From: Methanosuratincola petrocarbonis
GTDB lineage: Archaea; Thermoproteota; Methanomethylicia; Methanomethylicales; Methanomethylicaceae
Reading direction: 5' to 3'
Assembly: GCA_030522375.1 (NCBI GenBank)
Contig: CP130488.1
Span: forward strand, 62,001-126,000
Length of the DNA: 64,000 nucleotides
Positions 15,153 through 24,420 of the stretch are shown here, in pieces. Both the position numbers and the translations under genes were made by a program. Position 1 is the stretch's first letter. Every line of letters starts with the position of its first letter. Below the pieces are notes generated by a model. The model saw only the letters and a program-made list of their open reading frames with translations, had not been told where the DNA came from and searched no databases.

Positions 15153-16782
15153 GCTTCCGTCCGGCGAGTTCGTCCTGCCGTCGGGTATAATCGCCTCGAC
15201 CCCCGACATCATACTCAGGGTCGCGAGGTCTTCGGAGCGGCTGGGCGTCATCACCACCAAGAGCATAGGGATCTCCGAGCGCGAGGGCTACAAGGAGCCG
15301 ATAGTCGCCTCCGTGGGGGGTTCGCTCGTCAACTCGGTCGGCCTCTCGAACCCGGGGGCGGACGAGTTCGTAAGGGAATCCGCCGGGGTCAGGAAGGAGC
15401 TGAACGACCAGGGGAAAGTCCTGATGGTCTCGGTCTTCGGCGGGACGCCTGCAGAGTTCGCTTCTGTGGCGTCGAAGGTGGCTAGCTGTGCCGACTGGAT
15501 CGAGCTGAACCTCTCCTGCCCGCACGCCTCGGGCTACGGGGCCGCGATCGGCACCTGCCCTGCAACGGTCAGGGAGGTCGTGGCGGCGGTCAGGGAAGCG
15601 GTGGATCTGCCGGTATTCGCGAAGGTGACCCCGAGCCCTGGGCTCGTCGGCACGGTCGCCAGGGCAGCGGTTGAGGCGGGCGCGGACGGGATAGTGGCAG
15701 TGAACACGGTCGGGCCGCTCGAGTTCGCCTCGGAGTGGGGCTGGCCGCTCCTGAAGAACTCCCTCGGGGGCCTCTCGGGCCCGGCGATCAAGGAGATCGC
15801 CCTCAGGTGCGTCAGGGAGGTCCGGGAGGCAGTCCACGTTCCTATAATCGGGATGGGCGGTATCTCTTCCCGGAAGGATGTTGAGGACTTCAGGTCTGCG
15901 GGGGCCCGGCTCTTCGGGGTCGGCACCGCCCTGTGGGGGATGAGCACGAGCGCAGTGGGCTCCTTCATCGACTCGCTCCACTCCGGAGCCCCGGCGGCTT
16001 CTGGTCAGCCCCCGATGGGGTACTCCCGATTCACGGTCAGGGAGGCATGGGGATCTGGGATGAGAGTCCTCAGGCTCGACGGATCGATCAGGGCCGCGCC
16101 CGGGCAGTTCGTCCAGGTCCTGCTGCCAGGCAAGGGCGAGAAGCCATTCTCGCTCGCAGAATCGGATCCCGTCCTGCTCTTGGTCCGCGCCGTGGGTCCG
16201 GTGAGCAGCGCACTCGCCTCCCTGCAGGAAGGAGACGAGGTCTTCCTGAGGGGGCCTTACGGGAACAGCTGGGCGCCCCAGGGTCCCTCTTGCCTCGTCG
16301 GCGGCGGGTCCGGCGTTGCACCTGTCCACTTCGCAGCCAGGCGGTTCAGGGGCTCGGTCAGTGACGTCTTCGTCGGCGGGAGGGTCTCATCGGACCTCCC
16401 GCTGCTCGACTCGCTCTCGTCGGCAGCCGAAACTCATGTCTCGACCGAGGACGGATCCACTGGGTTCCGCGGCCTGGTTACCGACCTCATGCGCCCCAGG
16501 ATCAGTGACCTGTCGGGATGCGAGTTCCTCAACTGCGGGCCCGAGATGATGATGGTCAAGGCAGCCGAACTCGAGTCCTCCGTGGCGCCGCCTTCGAAGA
16601 TCTTCTGCGTCGTCGAGAGGTACACCAAGTGCGGGATCGGCCTCTGCGGGAGCTGCGCCCTAGACGGCTACAGGATCTGCGTCGACGGACCCGTCTTCAG
16701 GTACTCCGATCTCGCGGGAGGCAAGGACTTCGGCAGGCACAAGCGGAGGGCGAGCGGGCGCCTCGTGGGCATAAATGAGTGA
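15142..16782 (+). CDS. pyrD: Fused dihydroorotate dehydrogenase (PyrD) - electron-transfer subunit (PyrK)
   Basis: A single 546-residue chain. Residues about 1-295 are a class 1 FMN dihydroorotate dehydrogenase with the class 1B catalytic cysteine in ELNLSCPHASG. Residues about 300-546 are PyrK: an FAD/NAD reductase module (KPFSLAES, GGGSGVAP, NCGPEMM) and a [2Fe-2S] cysteine set in CGIGLCGSC plus ICVDGPVF. PyrD and PyrK are normally two adjacent genes; here there is no stop between them. The enzyme should pass electrons from dihydroorotate via FMN, Fe-S and FAD to NAD. ATG 15142 overlaps the end of pyrC by 11 bases; the longer GTG 15103 start adds no family sequence. Confidence 0.92.
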   Translation: MRLELPSGEFVLPSGIIASTPDIILRVARSSERLGVITTKSIGISEREGYKEPIVASVGGSLVNSVGLSNPGADEFVRESAGVRKELNDQGKVLMVSVFGGTPAEFASVASKVASCADWIELNLSCPHASGYGAAIGTCPATVREVVAAVREAVDLPVFAKVTPSPGLVGTVARAAVEAGADGIVAVNTVGPLEFASEWGWPLLKNSLGGLSGPAIKEIALRCVREVREAVHVPIIGMGGISSRKDVEDFRSAGARLFGVGTALWGMSTSAVGSFIDSLHSGAPAASGQPPMGYSRFTVREAWGSGMRVLRLDGSIRAAPGQFVQVLLPGKGEKPFSLAESDPVLLLVRAVGPVSSALASLQEGDEVFLRGPYGNSWAPQGPSCLVGGGSGVAPVHFAARRFRGSVSDVFVGGRVSSDLPLLDSLSSAAETHVSTEDGSTGFRGLVTDLMRPRISDLSGCEFLNCGPEMMMVKAAELESSVAPPSKIFCVVERYTKCGIGLCGSCALDGYRICVDGPVFRYSDLAGGKDFGRHKRRASGRLVGINE

Positions 16783-16860
16783 TTTAAGGCATGGAGGGTG
16801 GGTTTATCTGCGGTCGCGCGGAAGCATCCATGGTGTGCGGGCTCGGGCAGTCCGCAGGGC

Positions 16861-16870
16861 ATATATAAAT
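16861..16870 (+). promoter_or_regulatory. TATA box of pyrE-pyrF
   Basis: ATATATAAAT lies 46-55 bases before ATG 16916, predicting a separate transcript with a short leader and an AAGGTGAT ribosome-binding site. pyrEF therefore seems to have its own promoter. Confidence 0.55.
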
Positions 16871-16915
16871 TGGTGCCCGATGCATTTCATCCTCAAGCAG
16901 ATCAAGGTGATCTAA

Positions 16916-17581
16916 ATGGACCTGAAGTCTGAGTTCGCGTCTTTCCTGATCCGGAGCGGGGCAGTCAAGTTCGGATCATTCACGCTCAAGAGCGGGCGCC
17001 CGTCGCCCTACTTTGTGAACCTTGGGGTGCTGGCGGACGGCGAGGCCGCCTCCAGACTAGGCAGCTTCTACGCCAGGGCGCTGATCGAGAGGGGGCTCCT
17101 GGACTCCACGGACGTTCTCTTCGGCCCCTCCTACAAGGGAGTCCCCATCGCGGTCTCGACCGCGGTCGCGCTCTTCAGGGACCACGGCAAGAGCATCCGT
17201 TTCGCCTTCAACAGAAAGGAAGCGAAGGGGCACGGGGAGGGGGGTCTCATCGTAGGCAGCCCGCTGAGGGACGGCGACAGGGTCGGGATCCTCGACGACG
17301 TGATGACGACGGGTAAGACCAAGGAGGAGATCCTCGAGGTCATTAAGTCGGCTGCGAAGGTCGAGATCCCGTATGTGCTGATCGCGGTCGACCGGCTCGA
17401 GAGGGGCGAGACCGACCTGTGCGCCACGATCGAGTTCGAGCAGAGGTACGGGATCAGGGTCCACTCGATCGCCACGATAGAGGAGATCGCCGAGGCCGCG
17501 ATCCGGTCAGGGATCGTCCCAGAGGGGGCTCTCACCTCGATCCGATCGCACCTCAGGGAGTACGGGGGGAGGCGCCAGTGA
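16916..17581 (+). CDS. pyrE: Orotate phosphoribosyltransferase
   Basis: A 221-residue enzyme that attaches ribose-phosphate from PRPP to orotate. The PRPP-binding motif GILDDVMTTGKT is clear, and the N-terminal TLKSGRPSPYFVNLG is typical. It overlaps pyrF by four bases (GTGA). Confidence 0.94.
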   Translation: MDLKSEFASFLIRSGAVKFGSFTLKSGRPSPYFVNLGVLADGEAASRLGSFYARALIERGLLDSTDVLFGPSYKGVPIAVSTAVALFRDHGKSIRFAFNRKEAKGHGEGGLIVGSPLRDGDRVGILDDVMTTGKTKEEILEVIKSAAKVEIPYVLIAVDRLERGETDLCATIEFEQRYGIRVHSIATIEEIAEAAIRSGIVPEGALTSIRSHLREYGGRRQ

Positions 17582-18285
17582 CGACCATCTCCAGGGACCG
17601 GAGCATCGTCATAGCCTGCGACGTCCAGGACATCGCCTCGCTCGAGAGGCTCGTCGCATCGACCCACCAAGTCGCGGCGGTCGGCGGGTACAAGCTGGGC
17701 TTCTCGCTTGGCCTCAGGTACGGGCTGCCCGGCTTGGTTTCGCTGATAAGGAAGTACACCCGGAAGCCGGTGATATACGACCACCAGAAGGGCGGGACCG
17801 ACGTGCCGCACACCGCCAGCCTCTTCGCCGGCGTGATGTCCTCGTCAGGGATCGACTATGCGATACTCTTCCCCTTCTCGAGCCCCTCGACCGAGGAGGC
17901 GTGGATCAGGGCGCTGCAGCGGGAGGGCGTAACCCCCATAGTCGGTGCGATGATGACCACGCCTGACTTCATGGCAGAGAGCGGCGGCTTCTTCAGCAGG
18001 GGGGTCGTCAGCAGGATCTTCGAGATCGCGTCGGGACTCGGTGTGGACCAGTTCGTCCTGCCTGCGAACAAGCCCGAGCAGACGCTCGAGCTGAGGCAGG
18101 AGATCGAGGCAAGGGTGAGCGACCCCGTCTTCTTCCTCCCCGGGGTCGGGGCTCAGGGCGGCGAGCTGTCGGCGCTCCGCTCCGTGATGGGTAGGCGTTG
18201 GCACGGGATAGTGGGCAGGACGGTCTACGCCTCCCCGGATCCCGCAGCCGCCGCGTCAAGGCTGGGCGAAGAGCTGGATCGGTGA
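17578..18285 (+). CDS. pyrF: Orotidine 5'-phosphate decarboxylase
   Basis: A 235-residue TIM-barrel enzyme that makes UMP. The catalytic region reads VIYDHQKGGTDVPHT, the DxxK..TD variant found in a subset of archaeal enzymes rather than the common DxKxxDI. LPGVGAQGGE near the C terminus is the phosphate-binding loop. It starts at GTG 17578, overlapping pyrE. Confidence 0.92.
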   Translation: MTTISRDRSIVIACDVQDIASLERLVASTHQVAAVGGYKLGFSLGLRYGLPGLVSLIRKYTRKPVIYDHQKGGTDVPHTASLFAGVMSSSGIDYAILFPFSSPSTEEAWIRALQREGVTPIVGAMMTTPDFMAESGGFFSRGVVSRIFEIASGLGVDQFVLPANKPEQTLELRQEIEARVSDPVFFLPGVGAQGGELSALRSVMGRRWHGIVGRTVYASPDPAAAASRLGEELDR

Positions 18286-18431
18286 CAGCCTCCTTTTTCC
18301 TGGTCCTTCTTTCACCCCGCCCCCCTTCTTGTAGTCCATTTCTCACCCCTTCAGATCAACCTAATTCCCATATCCTCCAGGAGGTTTGCGGTTGGCATGC
18401 TTAATATATCACTAAAGGGGAAGGGATACTG

Positions 18432-18932
18432 ATGGGTATGAAGTCGCTCGTCGTATATTACTCGAGGACAGGTAACACAAGAAAGGTTGCAGACAAGCTC
18501 GCGTCGCTCCTGGGGTGCGAATTGGCCGAGATAGTCGACCTCAAGAACAGGAAGGGCCCATTCGGATTCCTCGGGGCAGGCTACTCTGCCTACGCCAGGA
18601 AACTAACCAAGATAAAGCCCCCGGACAAGGATCCTTCAGCTTACGACCTGATAATTGTCGGGACGCCGATCTGGGCAGGGAACATAACCCCTGCCGTCAG
18701 GACTTACCTGACTGGGATCGCCCCAGAAGCGGCTCAAGCGAAGAAGTACGCCCTCTTCTACACCTCCTACTCAAGCGAGCAGCCGAAGGCAGTGAGGGAT
18801 TTCTGCAGCCTCATAAAAGGGGAGCCTGTAGCCATCCTCTCCGTCCTGCACAAGGACGTCAGGGCTGGGAACTTCGAGCCGCAGGTGCAGGGCTTTGTCG
18901 ATTCGCTGCGGTCCGTCGAAAAGGCTTCCTGA
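18432..18932 (+). CDS. Flavodoxin family protein
   Basis: A 166-residue FMN protein: KSLVVYYSRTGNTRKVAD is the phosphate-binding loop, and IVGTPIWAGNITPAVRTYL contacts the flavin ring. It probably carries electrons or reduces quinones. A TATA-like CTTAATATATC is near 18400-18410, and AAGGGGAAGG is an obvious ribosome-binding site for ATG 18432. Confidence 0.9.
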   Translation: MGMKSLVVYYSRTGNTRKVADKLASLLGCELAEIVDLKNRKGPFGFLGAGYSAYARKLTKIKPPDKDPSAYDLIIVGTPIWAGNITPAVRTYLTGIAPEAAQAKKYALFYTSYSSEQPKAVRDFCSLIKGEPVAILSVLHKDVRAGNFEPQVQGFVDSLRSVEKAS

Positions 18933-19081
18933 TCCCGTGCGTTGTGCCCCTGCCGCGCATCATCCGTCGTTCTCACCCACTTGAGATCTGTTGATAGTCG
19001 CCTTTTTTGTGTTCGGCTGTTGTTGAGGCTATCCGGATAAGCCTCTAGATCCTCCGGCTGGAGCCGAGAAGTTGAAAAGGC

Positions 19082-19191
19082 TGGCGCCCTGGCCGGGATT
19101 TGAACCCGGGTCACAGACTCTCTGTGGAAGCCTGTTCGGGGAGGCTATCCTCGACAGGCCTGTATACTGGGCCGAACTATACTACCAGGGC
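19082..19191 (-). tRNA. tRNA-Asp(GTC) with 32-nt intron
   Basis: On the minus strand the acceptor stem GCCCTGG/CCAGGGC, D arm, T arm (CCGGG-TTCAAAT-CCCGG), discriminator G73 and encoded CCA are all present. The anticodon stem CAGGC/GTCTG encloses CTGTC..., giving GTC. An intron at 37/38 (19120-19151) fits a bulge-helix-bulge: central helix CTGT/ACAG with bulges CGA and AGA, then an inner GGA/TCC plus AGCCT/AGGCT hairpin. Removal leaves a standard aspartate tRNA. Confidence 0.95.
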
Positions 19192-19281
19192 AGCCCTTCC
19201 TCGATTCTTTTTTTAAGTGCAATATTAAAACCTATCTCTCGCCCCTCTCAAAGCTTAATTGGAACCTGACCTAGAGAAGAT

Positions 19282-20490
19282 TTGGTGTTCGCCGTGCCCT
19301 CCACGAAGTTCGCCTCTGCGTCTAGGGCAAGCATGATCCCGCTCCTTCTCATAATCTTCGTCGCCGGCATGTACGCCGGTCTCCTCCTCACCTCGAGCCC
19401 CCAGAGTCCACTCAACGAAACCGCTTTAATCCAGCGGATCGGGGCACTCGAGTCCCAAGTGGCGACCCTCCAGTCGCAGATCAACGAGATGCAGACCAGG
19501 AACCTGACCGTGCAGAGCATAAACCAGGTGTACTTGTCGGTGAAGGACTCGATAGTCACTGTGAGCGGGCTCGTCCCCTCGACCGATCTCCTCGGGAGGA
19601 CCTCCTACACGTCGGTCATCGGATCCGGGTTCGTCGTGAACCTCACTGGGGAGCCACTCGTCGTGACCAACTTCCATGTCGTCAGCGGCGTGGTCAACGG
19701 CTCAGTGACCTTCGTGGACGGGGAGGCTTACCCGTTCGAGGTCATCGGGCTGGACAAGTACAGCGACCTTGCAGTCCTCCGGACCTCTGCCCCGGCTGAG
19801 AAGCTGGTGCCCTTGACGGTCGCCTCTTCCTCGGGGCTGAGCGTCGGGGACCTGGTGATAGCGATAGGCAACCCGTACGGCTTGGAGAGCACGATGACTT
19901 CCGGGATAGTCAGCCAGCTCAACCGGGCGATCCAGACTGAGACTGCGGGGAACTTCAGCATCGCGGGCGTGATCCAGATAACTGCCCCTATCAACCCCGG
20001 CAACTCCGGCGGGCCGCTCCTCGACTCCCAAGGCAGGGTGGTTGGGATCACCACTGCAATAATAACCGGATCCCAGAACGTCGGCTTTGCCATACCCTCT
20101 GACACGATAATGCGTGAGTTCGCGACCCTCGTCGAGACGGGCGGGTACGTCCACCCGTTCATGGGCATAACCGGGTACTCCCTCAACTACGCCGCCTCTA
20201 GTGCCATGGGCCTCAGCCAGACCTGGGGGGTACTGGTCCAGACGGTGATCGCCGGGGGACCCGCTGATCGCGCGGGCATCAGGGAAGGGAACCAGTCCGT
20301 GACTGTCGGCGGGGAGCTGGTCCGCGCCGGTGGCGACGTCATCCTCTACATTGACGGCGTGAAGATAAAGAGCATGGACGAGCTCTCCTCGTACTTGGTC
20401 ACCCGCCACCCAGGTCAGAAGGTGACCCTCACCGTCCTCCGGGATGGGGTTGTCAGGGAGATCCCCGTCACACTCGGGGCTAGGCCGTAG
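19282..20490 (+). CDS. Membrane-anchored HtrA/DegP-like serine protease with PDZ domain
   Basis: A 402-residue protein with an N-terminal membrane helix (about 19-36), a short coiled coil (46-72), a trypsin-like protease domain and one C-terminal PDZ domain (about 300-402). The catalytic triad is His132 (VVTNFHVVSG), Asp162 (DKYSDLAVL) and Ser242 (NPGNSGGPL). It should face outside the membrane and degrade or chaperone misfolded proteins. TTG 19282 or GTG 19285 is the start. Confidence 0.92.
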   Translation: MVFAVPSTKFASASRASMIPLLLIIFVAGMYAGLLLTSSPQSPLNETALIQRIGALESQVATLQSQINEMQTRNLTVQSINQVYLSVKDSIVTVSGLVPSTDLLGRTSYTSVIGSGFVVNLTGEPLVVTNFHVVSGVVNGSVTFVDGEAYPFEVIGLDKYSDLAVLRTSAPAEKLVPLTVASSSGLSVGDLVIAIGNPYGLESTMTSGIVSQLNRAIQTETAGNFSIAGVIQITAPINPGNSGGPLLDSQGRVVGITTAIITGSQNVGFAIPSDTIMREFATLVETGGYVHPFMGITGYSLNYAASSAMGLSQTWGVLVQTVIAGGPADRAGIREGNQSVTVGGELVRAGGDVILYIDGVKIKSMDELSSYLVTRHPGQKVTLTVLRDGVVREIPVTLGARP

Positions 20491-20583
20491 CGACGCGAAC
20501 CGTCAAGGCAGCCGGAGCGTGCCCCGCGACTGGTCGAAGCAAGACAAAATTTTTAATAAAGGGTCCGGATATCTTTCTCCCAG

Positions 20584-20721
20584 CCCGCCCTAGCTCAGTG
20601 GTAGAGCGCCCGGCTGTAGACCGATGGTCGCGCGTGGGAAGTCGCCTTCGGCGGAAGATGTCCTCGCGCCAGCAGGGCAAGTACCGGGTGGTCGCTGGTT
20701 CAAATCCGGCGGGCGGGACCA
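20584..20721 (+). tRNA. tRNA-Tyr(GTA) with 63-nt intron
   Basis: Acceptor CCCGCCC/GGGCGGG, D arm GCTC/GAGC, T arm GCTGG-TTCAAAT-CCGGC, A73 and an encoded CCA. The C1-G72 pair is the archaeal tyrosine identity element. Anticodon stem CCCGG/CCGGG surrounds CTGTAG|A, giving GTA (20616-20618). The intron is 20620-20682 at position 37/38, folded by TGG/CCA, CGCG/CGCG and CGCC-TTC-GGCG helices. The central BHB helix CTGT/GCAA has one C-A mismatch. Confidence 0.95.
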
Positions 20722-20753
20722 CCGCCTCTTAGGCAGGGTACAGTGTCGCACCT

Positions 20754-20787
20754 CAGCAAAAGCTTTATTAATTGCTTTGTTTTGCTG
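20754..20787 (+). promoter_or_regulatory. Promoter of the RNA polymerase/str cluster flanked by an inverted repeat
   Basis: CAGCAAAA (20754-20761) and TTTTGCTG (20780-20787) form an 8-bp inverted repeat around the TATA-like TTTATTAATT (20764-20773). Initiation would be near 20796, followed by a CCCGG-TTT-CGGG hairpin in the leader of rpoH. A repressor dimer could bind across the TATA box here. Confidence 0.45.
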
Positions 20788-20843
20788 AAAGGTAGCCCGG
20801 TTTCGGGTGTCTCTAGAGTCACTCTGTTTTGTGGTGGTAGCGT

Positions 20844-21083
20844 TTGGGAAAGTTCGATCTTTTGAAACACGAGCTCGTGCCGCAGTTCCGAATCATGACA
20901 AAGGAAGAGGTTGAGCAGCTCAGGAAGAGCCTGGGCGTGAGGAAGGAAGACCTGCCGTGGATGCTGAAGAGCGACCCCGTGAGCAAGGCGATCGGGGCGA
21001 AGCCAGGGGACGTGGTAGAGATTATCCGGAAGAGCCCCGTGGCCGGGCGGTCAGTGGCTTATAGGTATGTTGTTCCAGGGTGA
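20844..21083 (+). CDS. rpoH: DNA-directed RNA polymerase subunit H
   Basis: A 79-residue subunit (the Rpb5 C-terminal domain homologue) with LVPQFRIMTKEEVEQL and AIGAKPGDVVEIIRKSPVAGRSVAYRYV split across it. It sits at the polymerase jaw. Start TTG 20844; the stop overlaps rpoB by four bases. First gene of the rpo/str cluster. Confidence 0.95.
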   Translation: MGKFDLLKHELVPQFRIMTKEEVEQLRKSLGVRKEDLPWMLKSDPVSKAIGAKPGDVVEIIRKSPVAGRSVAYRYVVPG

Positions 21084-24000
21084 TATTTTTGAGCGAGATC
21101 AGCATGGATGATAGATGGTCCCTGATAGAGGCTTTCTTCAGGGAAAAGGGTCTGGTCAGGCAGCACCTAGACTCATATGACGACTTTGTGAGGAGCAAGC
21201 TCCAGGAGGTTGTGAACGAGCAGGGGGTCATAGAGACCGACCTCCCCGGATTCAAGATCAAGCTGGGCAAGATCACGGTGGGCAAGCCCGCGATCCACGA
21301 AGCCGACGGCTCCGAGAAGGAGATATTCCCGATGGAGGCACGCCAGCGGAACCTGACCTACTCCGCCTCGCTCCACCTCAAGGTCACGCCGGTGGAGGAC
21401 GGATTCGAGGACGAGGAGGTCTCCGTCTTCATCGGGAAGCTTCCGATCATGGTGAAGTCCTCTTTCTGCACCCTCTCGCGCCTCTCCCCAGAGGAGCTGA
21501 TCGCCAACGGGGAGGACCCCGCGGATCCTGGGGGATACTTCATAGTCAACGGCTCCGAGAGGGTCGTAGTGATCCAGGAGGACCTGGCAGTCAACCGAAT
21601 CCTCGTCGACGTGATGGAGGGAGCATCGCCAGTCACCCACGTCGCCAAGGTCTTCTCGGCGACCTCGGGCTTCAGGGTCCCTGTCACGCTCGAGAGGATG
21701 AAGGACGCTACATTCCAGGTCTCCTTCCCTTCCATCCCCGGCAGGATCTCCCTCGCGATACTCATGAAGGCTCTCGGCGCACCATCTGACAAGGAGATTG
21801 TCGAGTTCGTCTCGAGCGACCCCGCGATCCAGCGGGCCATGATCCCAACCCTCGAGGGCGCAATCGAGATCAACACGCCTGAGGACGCGCTGGACTACAT
21901 AGGGAACAGGATCGCGATAGGCCAGACCAAGGAGTACAGGGTCGAGCGCGCGATGCAGGTCCTCGACAAGTACCTGCTCCCGCACCTCGGGCTTACCCCC
22001 GCCGACAGGAAGAAGAAGGCGCTGTACCTCGGGCAGATGGCCGAGAAGCTGATCGAGCTCTCCCTGGGGATGCGGTCTCCGGACGACAAGGACCACTATG
22101 CCAACAAGAGGCTCAAGCTCGCTGGGGACCTCCTCGCAGGCCTCTTCAGGGTCGCCTTCAAGAGCTTCTGCCGTGACATGAAGTACCAGCTCGAGCGGGC
22201 GAAGAGCAGGAGCCGGAAGGTCTCGATCCAGACGCTGGTCAGGGCCGACGTGATAACAGAGAGGCTGAGGCATGCGCTGGCGACCGGCAACTGGGTCGGC
22301 GGCAAGGCAGGGGTGAGCCAGCTCCTAGACAGGACCAACTACCTCTCGACGATCGGCCACCTGCGTAGGATAATCTCGCCGCTGAGCAGGTCGCAGCCAC
22401 ACTTCGAGGCCCGCGACCTCCATTCGACCCAGTGGGGCAGGCTCTGCCCGAGCGAGACCCCTGAAGGGCCTAACTGCGGGCTGGTGAAGAACCTCGCGCT
22501 GATGGCATTCATATCGGTGGGCATCGACGAGCGCCCGGTCGAGGAGCTCCTGTACGAGCTCAACACCGAGCCCGTGGAGGAAGCCCGCAAGCAAGGGATC
22601 ACGGGGGCCAAGGTCATACTCAACGGGAGGCTAATCGGGATACACCAGAAGCCCGAGCTCCTCGTCGCTGACCTGAGGAGGCTCAGGCGGAGGGGCAAGC
22701 TCCACCACGAGGTGAATGTGGCGCACTACAGGTACGGCAGCATAAACGAGGTCTATGTCAACTGCGACGCGGGCAGGGTCAGGCGGCCGCTCCTCATCGT
22801 GGATAACGGCGTACCGCGCCTCACGAGGGGGCATGTCCAGAAACTGGTCTCCGGTGAGTGGACCTGGAACGACCTCATCACCCAGGGCATCGTCGAATAC
22901 CTTGACGCTGAAGAGGAGGAGAATTCGTACATAGCCCTCGACTCGAAGAACCTGGACAGGGAGCGTACCCACATGGAGATCGTCCCGTCCACGATCTTGG
23001 GGATCAGCGCCTCGATGATACCTTATCTTGAGGCGAACCAGTCCCCTAGGAACACCTATGGATCGGCGATGGTCAAGCAGTCGCTGGGCTTCTACGCCGC
23101 CAACTTCTCAAAGCGGCTCGACACGAGGGGCCATCTGCTCCACTACCCGCAGAAGCCGCTCGTGAACACCCGACCGGCAAAGATGCTCGCGCTGGACAGG
23201 CGCCCCGCGGGCCAGAACTTTGTGGTTGCGATACTCTCCTACTCGGGCTACAACATTGAGGACGCCCTGATCATGAACAAGTCCTCGGTCGAGCGGGGAC
23301 TCGGGAGATCCTCGTTCTTCAGGTGCTACGAGACCGAGGAGAGGAGGTACCCAGGCGGCCAGGAGGACAAGGTAGAGATCCCGAACCCGAACGTCAGGGG
23401 CTACAGGACGACCGAGTCCTACAGGTTCCTGGGCGACGACGGCATAATCGAGCCAGAGTCCATGATAAGCGGCGGCGACGTCCTGATAGGCAAGACGAGC
23501 CCGCCAAGGTTCCTCGAGGAGTACAGGGAGTTCGAGACCACGGGCCCCATGAGGAGGGAGACCTCGGTCTCCATGAGGGCAGGCGAGGACGGCGTAGTCG
23601 ACCTCGTTATCGTAACAGAGACATCCGACGGGAACAAGCTGGTCAAGATCAGGATAAGGAACGAGCGTGTCCCTGAGCTGGGGGACAAGTTCGCGTCCAG
23701 GCACGGGCAGAAGGGCGTCGTGGGGATGCTGGTCCCCCAGTACGACATGCCGTACACCGAGGACGGGGTCGTCCCAGACCTGATCATCAACCCGCACGCA
23801 ATCCCCTCGCGAATGACCTTGGGGCAGCTGCTGGAGGTGCTTGGCGGGAAGGCCTCCGCGGTCTCTGGTGAGCAGATCGACGGGACCGCGTTCTGCGGCA
23901 CGGAAGAGAGCAGCATGAGGGAGCTGCTCAGGAAGAACGGCTTCAAGTCCACCGGCAAGGAGATAATGTACGACGGCAGGACCGGAAGGGTGCTGGAGGC

Positions 24001-24418
24001 CGAGGTGTTCATCGGGATCGCCTACTACCTGAAGCTTCACCACATGGTCGCAGACAAGATGCACGCTCGCGCGAGGGGCCCCGTCCAGATACTCACGAGG
24101 CAGCCCACTGAGGGCAGGGCGAGGGAAGGCGGGCTCAGGTTCGGCGAGATGGAGCGCGACTGCCTGATAGGGCACGGCGCGGCCATGCTCCTGAAGGAGA
24201 GGCTCCTCGACGAGTCGGACAGGAGCTCGGTCCACATCTGCGAGGACTGCGGGCTCATCGCCTACTACGACAGGGTCAAGGACAGGTACGTCTGCCCGGT
24301 CTGCGGAGATAAGGCGAAGACGACCACCGTCGTCATGTCATATGCATTCAAACTGCTGCTGCAGGAGCTGATGAGCCTAGGGATAGCCCCGAGGCTGAGA
24401 CTGGAGGAGAGGGTCTGA
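21080..24418 (+). CDS. rpoB: DNA-directed RNA polymerase subunit B (unsplit)
   Basis: A single 1112-residue subunit, equivalent to B'' plus B' in archaea that split the gene. Recognisable blocks include FSKRLDTRGHLLHYPQKP, GYNIEDALIMNKSS, KFASRHGQKGVVG and a C-terminal zinc site (CEDC...CPVC, about residues 1054-1075). It forms the second-largest catalytic subunit. Start is GTG 21080 overlapping rpoH. An unsplit B argues against methanogen/halophile groups with split B. Confidence 0.97.
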   Translation: MIFLSEISMDDRWSLIEAFFREKGLVRQHLDSYDDFVRSKLQEVVNEQGVIETDLPGFKIKLGKITVGKPAIHEADGSEKEIFPMEARQRNLTYSASLHLKVTPVEDGFEDEEVSVFIGKLPIMVKSSFCTLSRLSPEELIANGEDPADPGGYFIVNGSERVVVIQEDLAVNRILVDVMEGASPVTHVAKVFSATSGFRVPVTLERMKDATFQVSFPSIPGRISLAILMKALGAPSDKEIVEFVSSDPAIQRAMIPTLEGAIEINTPEDALDYIGNRIAIGQTKEYRVERAMQVLDKYLLPHLGLTPADRKKKALYLGQMAEKLIELSLGMRSPDDKDHYANKRLKLAGDLLAGLFRVAFKSFCRDMKYQLERAKSRSRKVSIQTLVRADVITERLRHALATGNWVGGKAGVSQLLDRTNYLSTIGHLRRIISPLSRSQPHFEARDLHSTQWGRLCPSETPEGPNCGLVKNLALMAFISVGIDERPVEELLYELNTEPVEEARKQGITGAKVILNGRLIGIHQKPELLVADLRRLRRRGKLHHEVNVAHYRYGSINEVYVNCDAGRVRRPLLIVDNGVPRLTRGHVQKLVSGEWTWNDLITQGIVEYLDAEEEENSYIALDSKNLDRERTHMEIVPSTILGISASMIPYLEANQSPRNTYGSAMVKQSLGFYAANFSKRLDTRGHLLHYPQKPLVNTRPAKMLALDRRPAGQNFVVAILSYSGYNIEDALIMNKSSVERGLGRSSFFRCYETEERRYPGGQEDKVEIPNPNVRGYRTTESYRFLGDDGIIEPESMISGGDVLIGKTSPPRFLEEYREFETTGPMRRETSVSMRAGEDGVVDLVIVTETSDGNKLVKIRIRNERVPELGDKFASRHGQKGVVGMLVPQYDMPYTEDGVVPDLIINPHAIPSRMTLGQLLEVLGGKASAVSGEQIDGTAFCGTEESSMRELLRKNGFKSTGKEIMYDGRTGRVLEAEVFIGIAYYLKLHHMVADKMHARARGPVQILTRQPTEGRAREGGLRFGEMERDCLIGHGAAMLLKERLLDESDRSSVHICEDCGLIAYYDRVKDRYVCPVCGDKAKTTTVVMSYAFKLLLQELMSLGIAPRLRLEERV

Positions 24419-24420
24419 GA

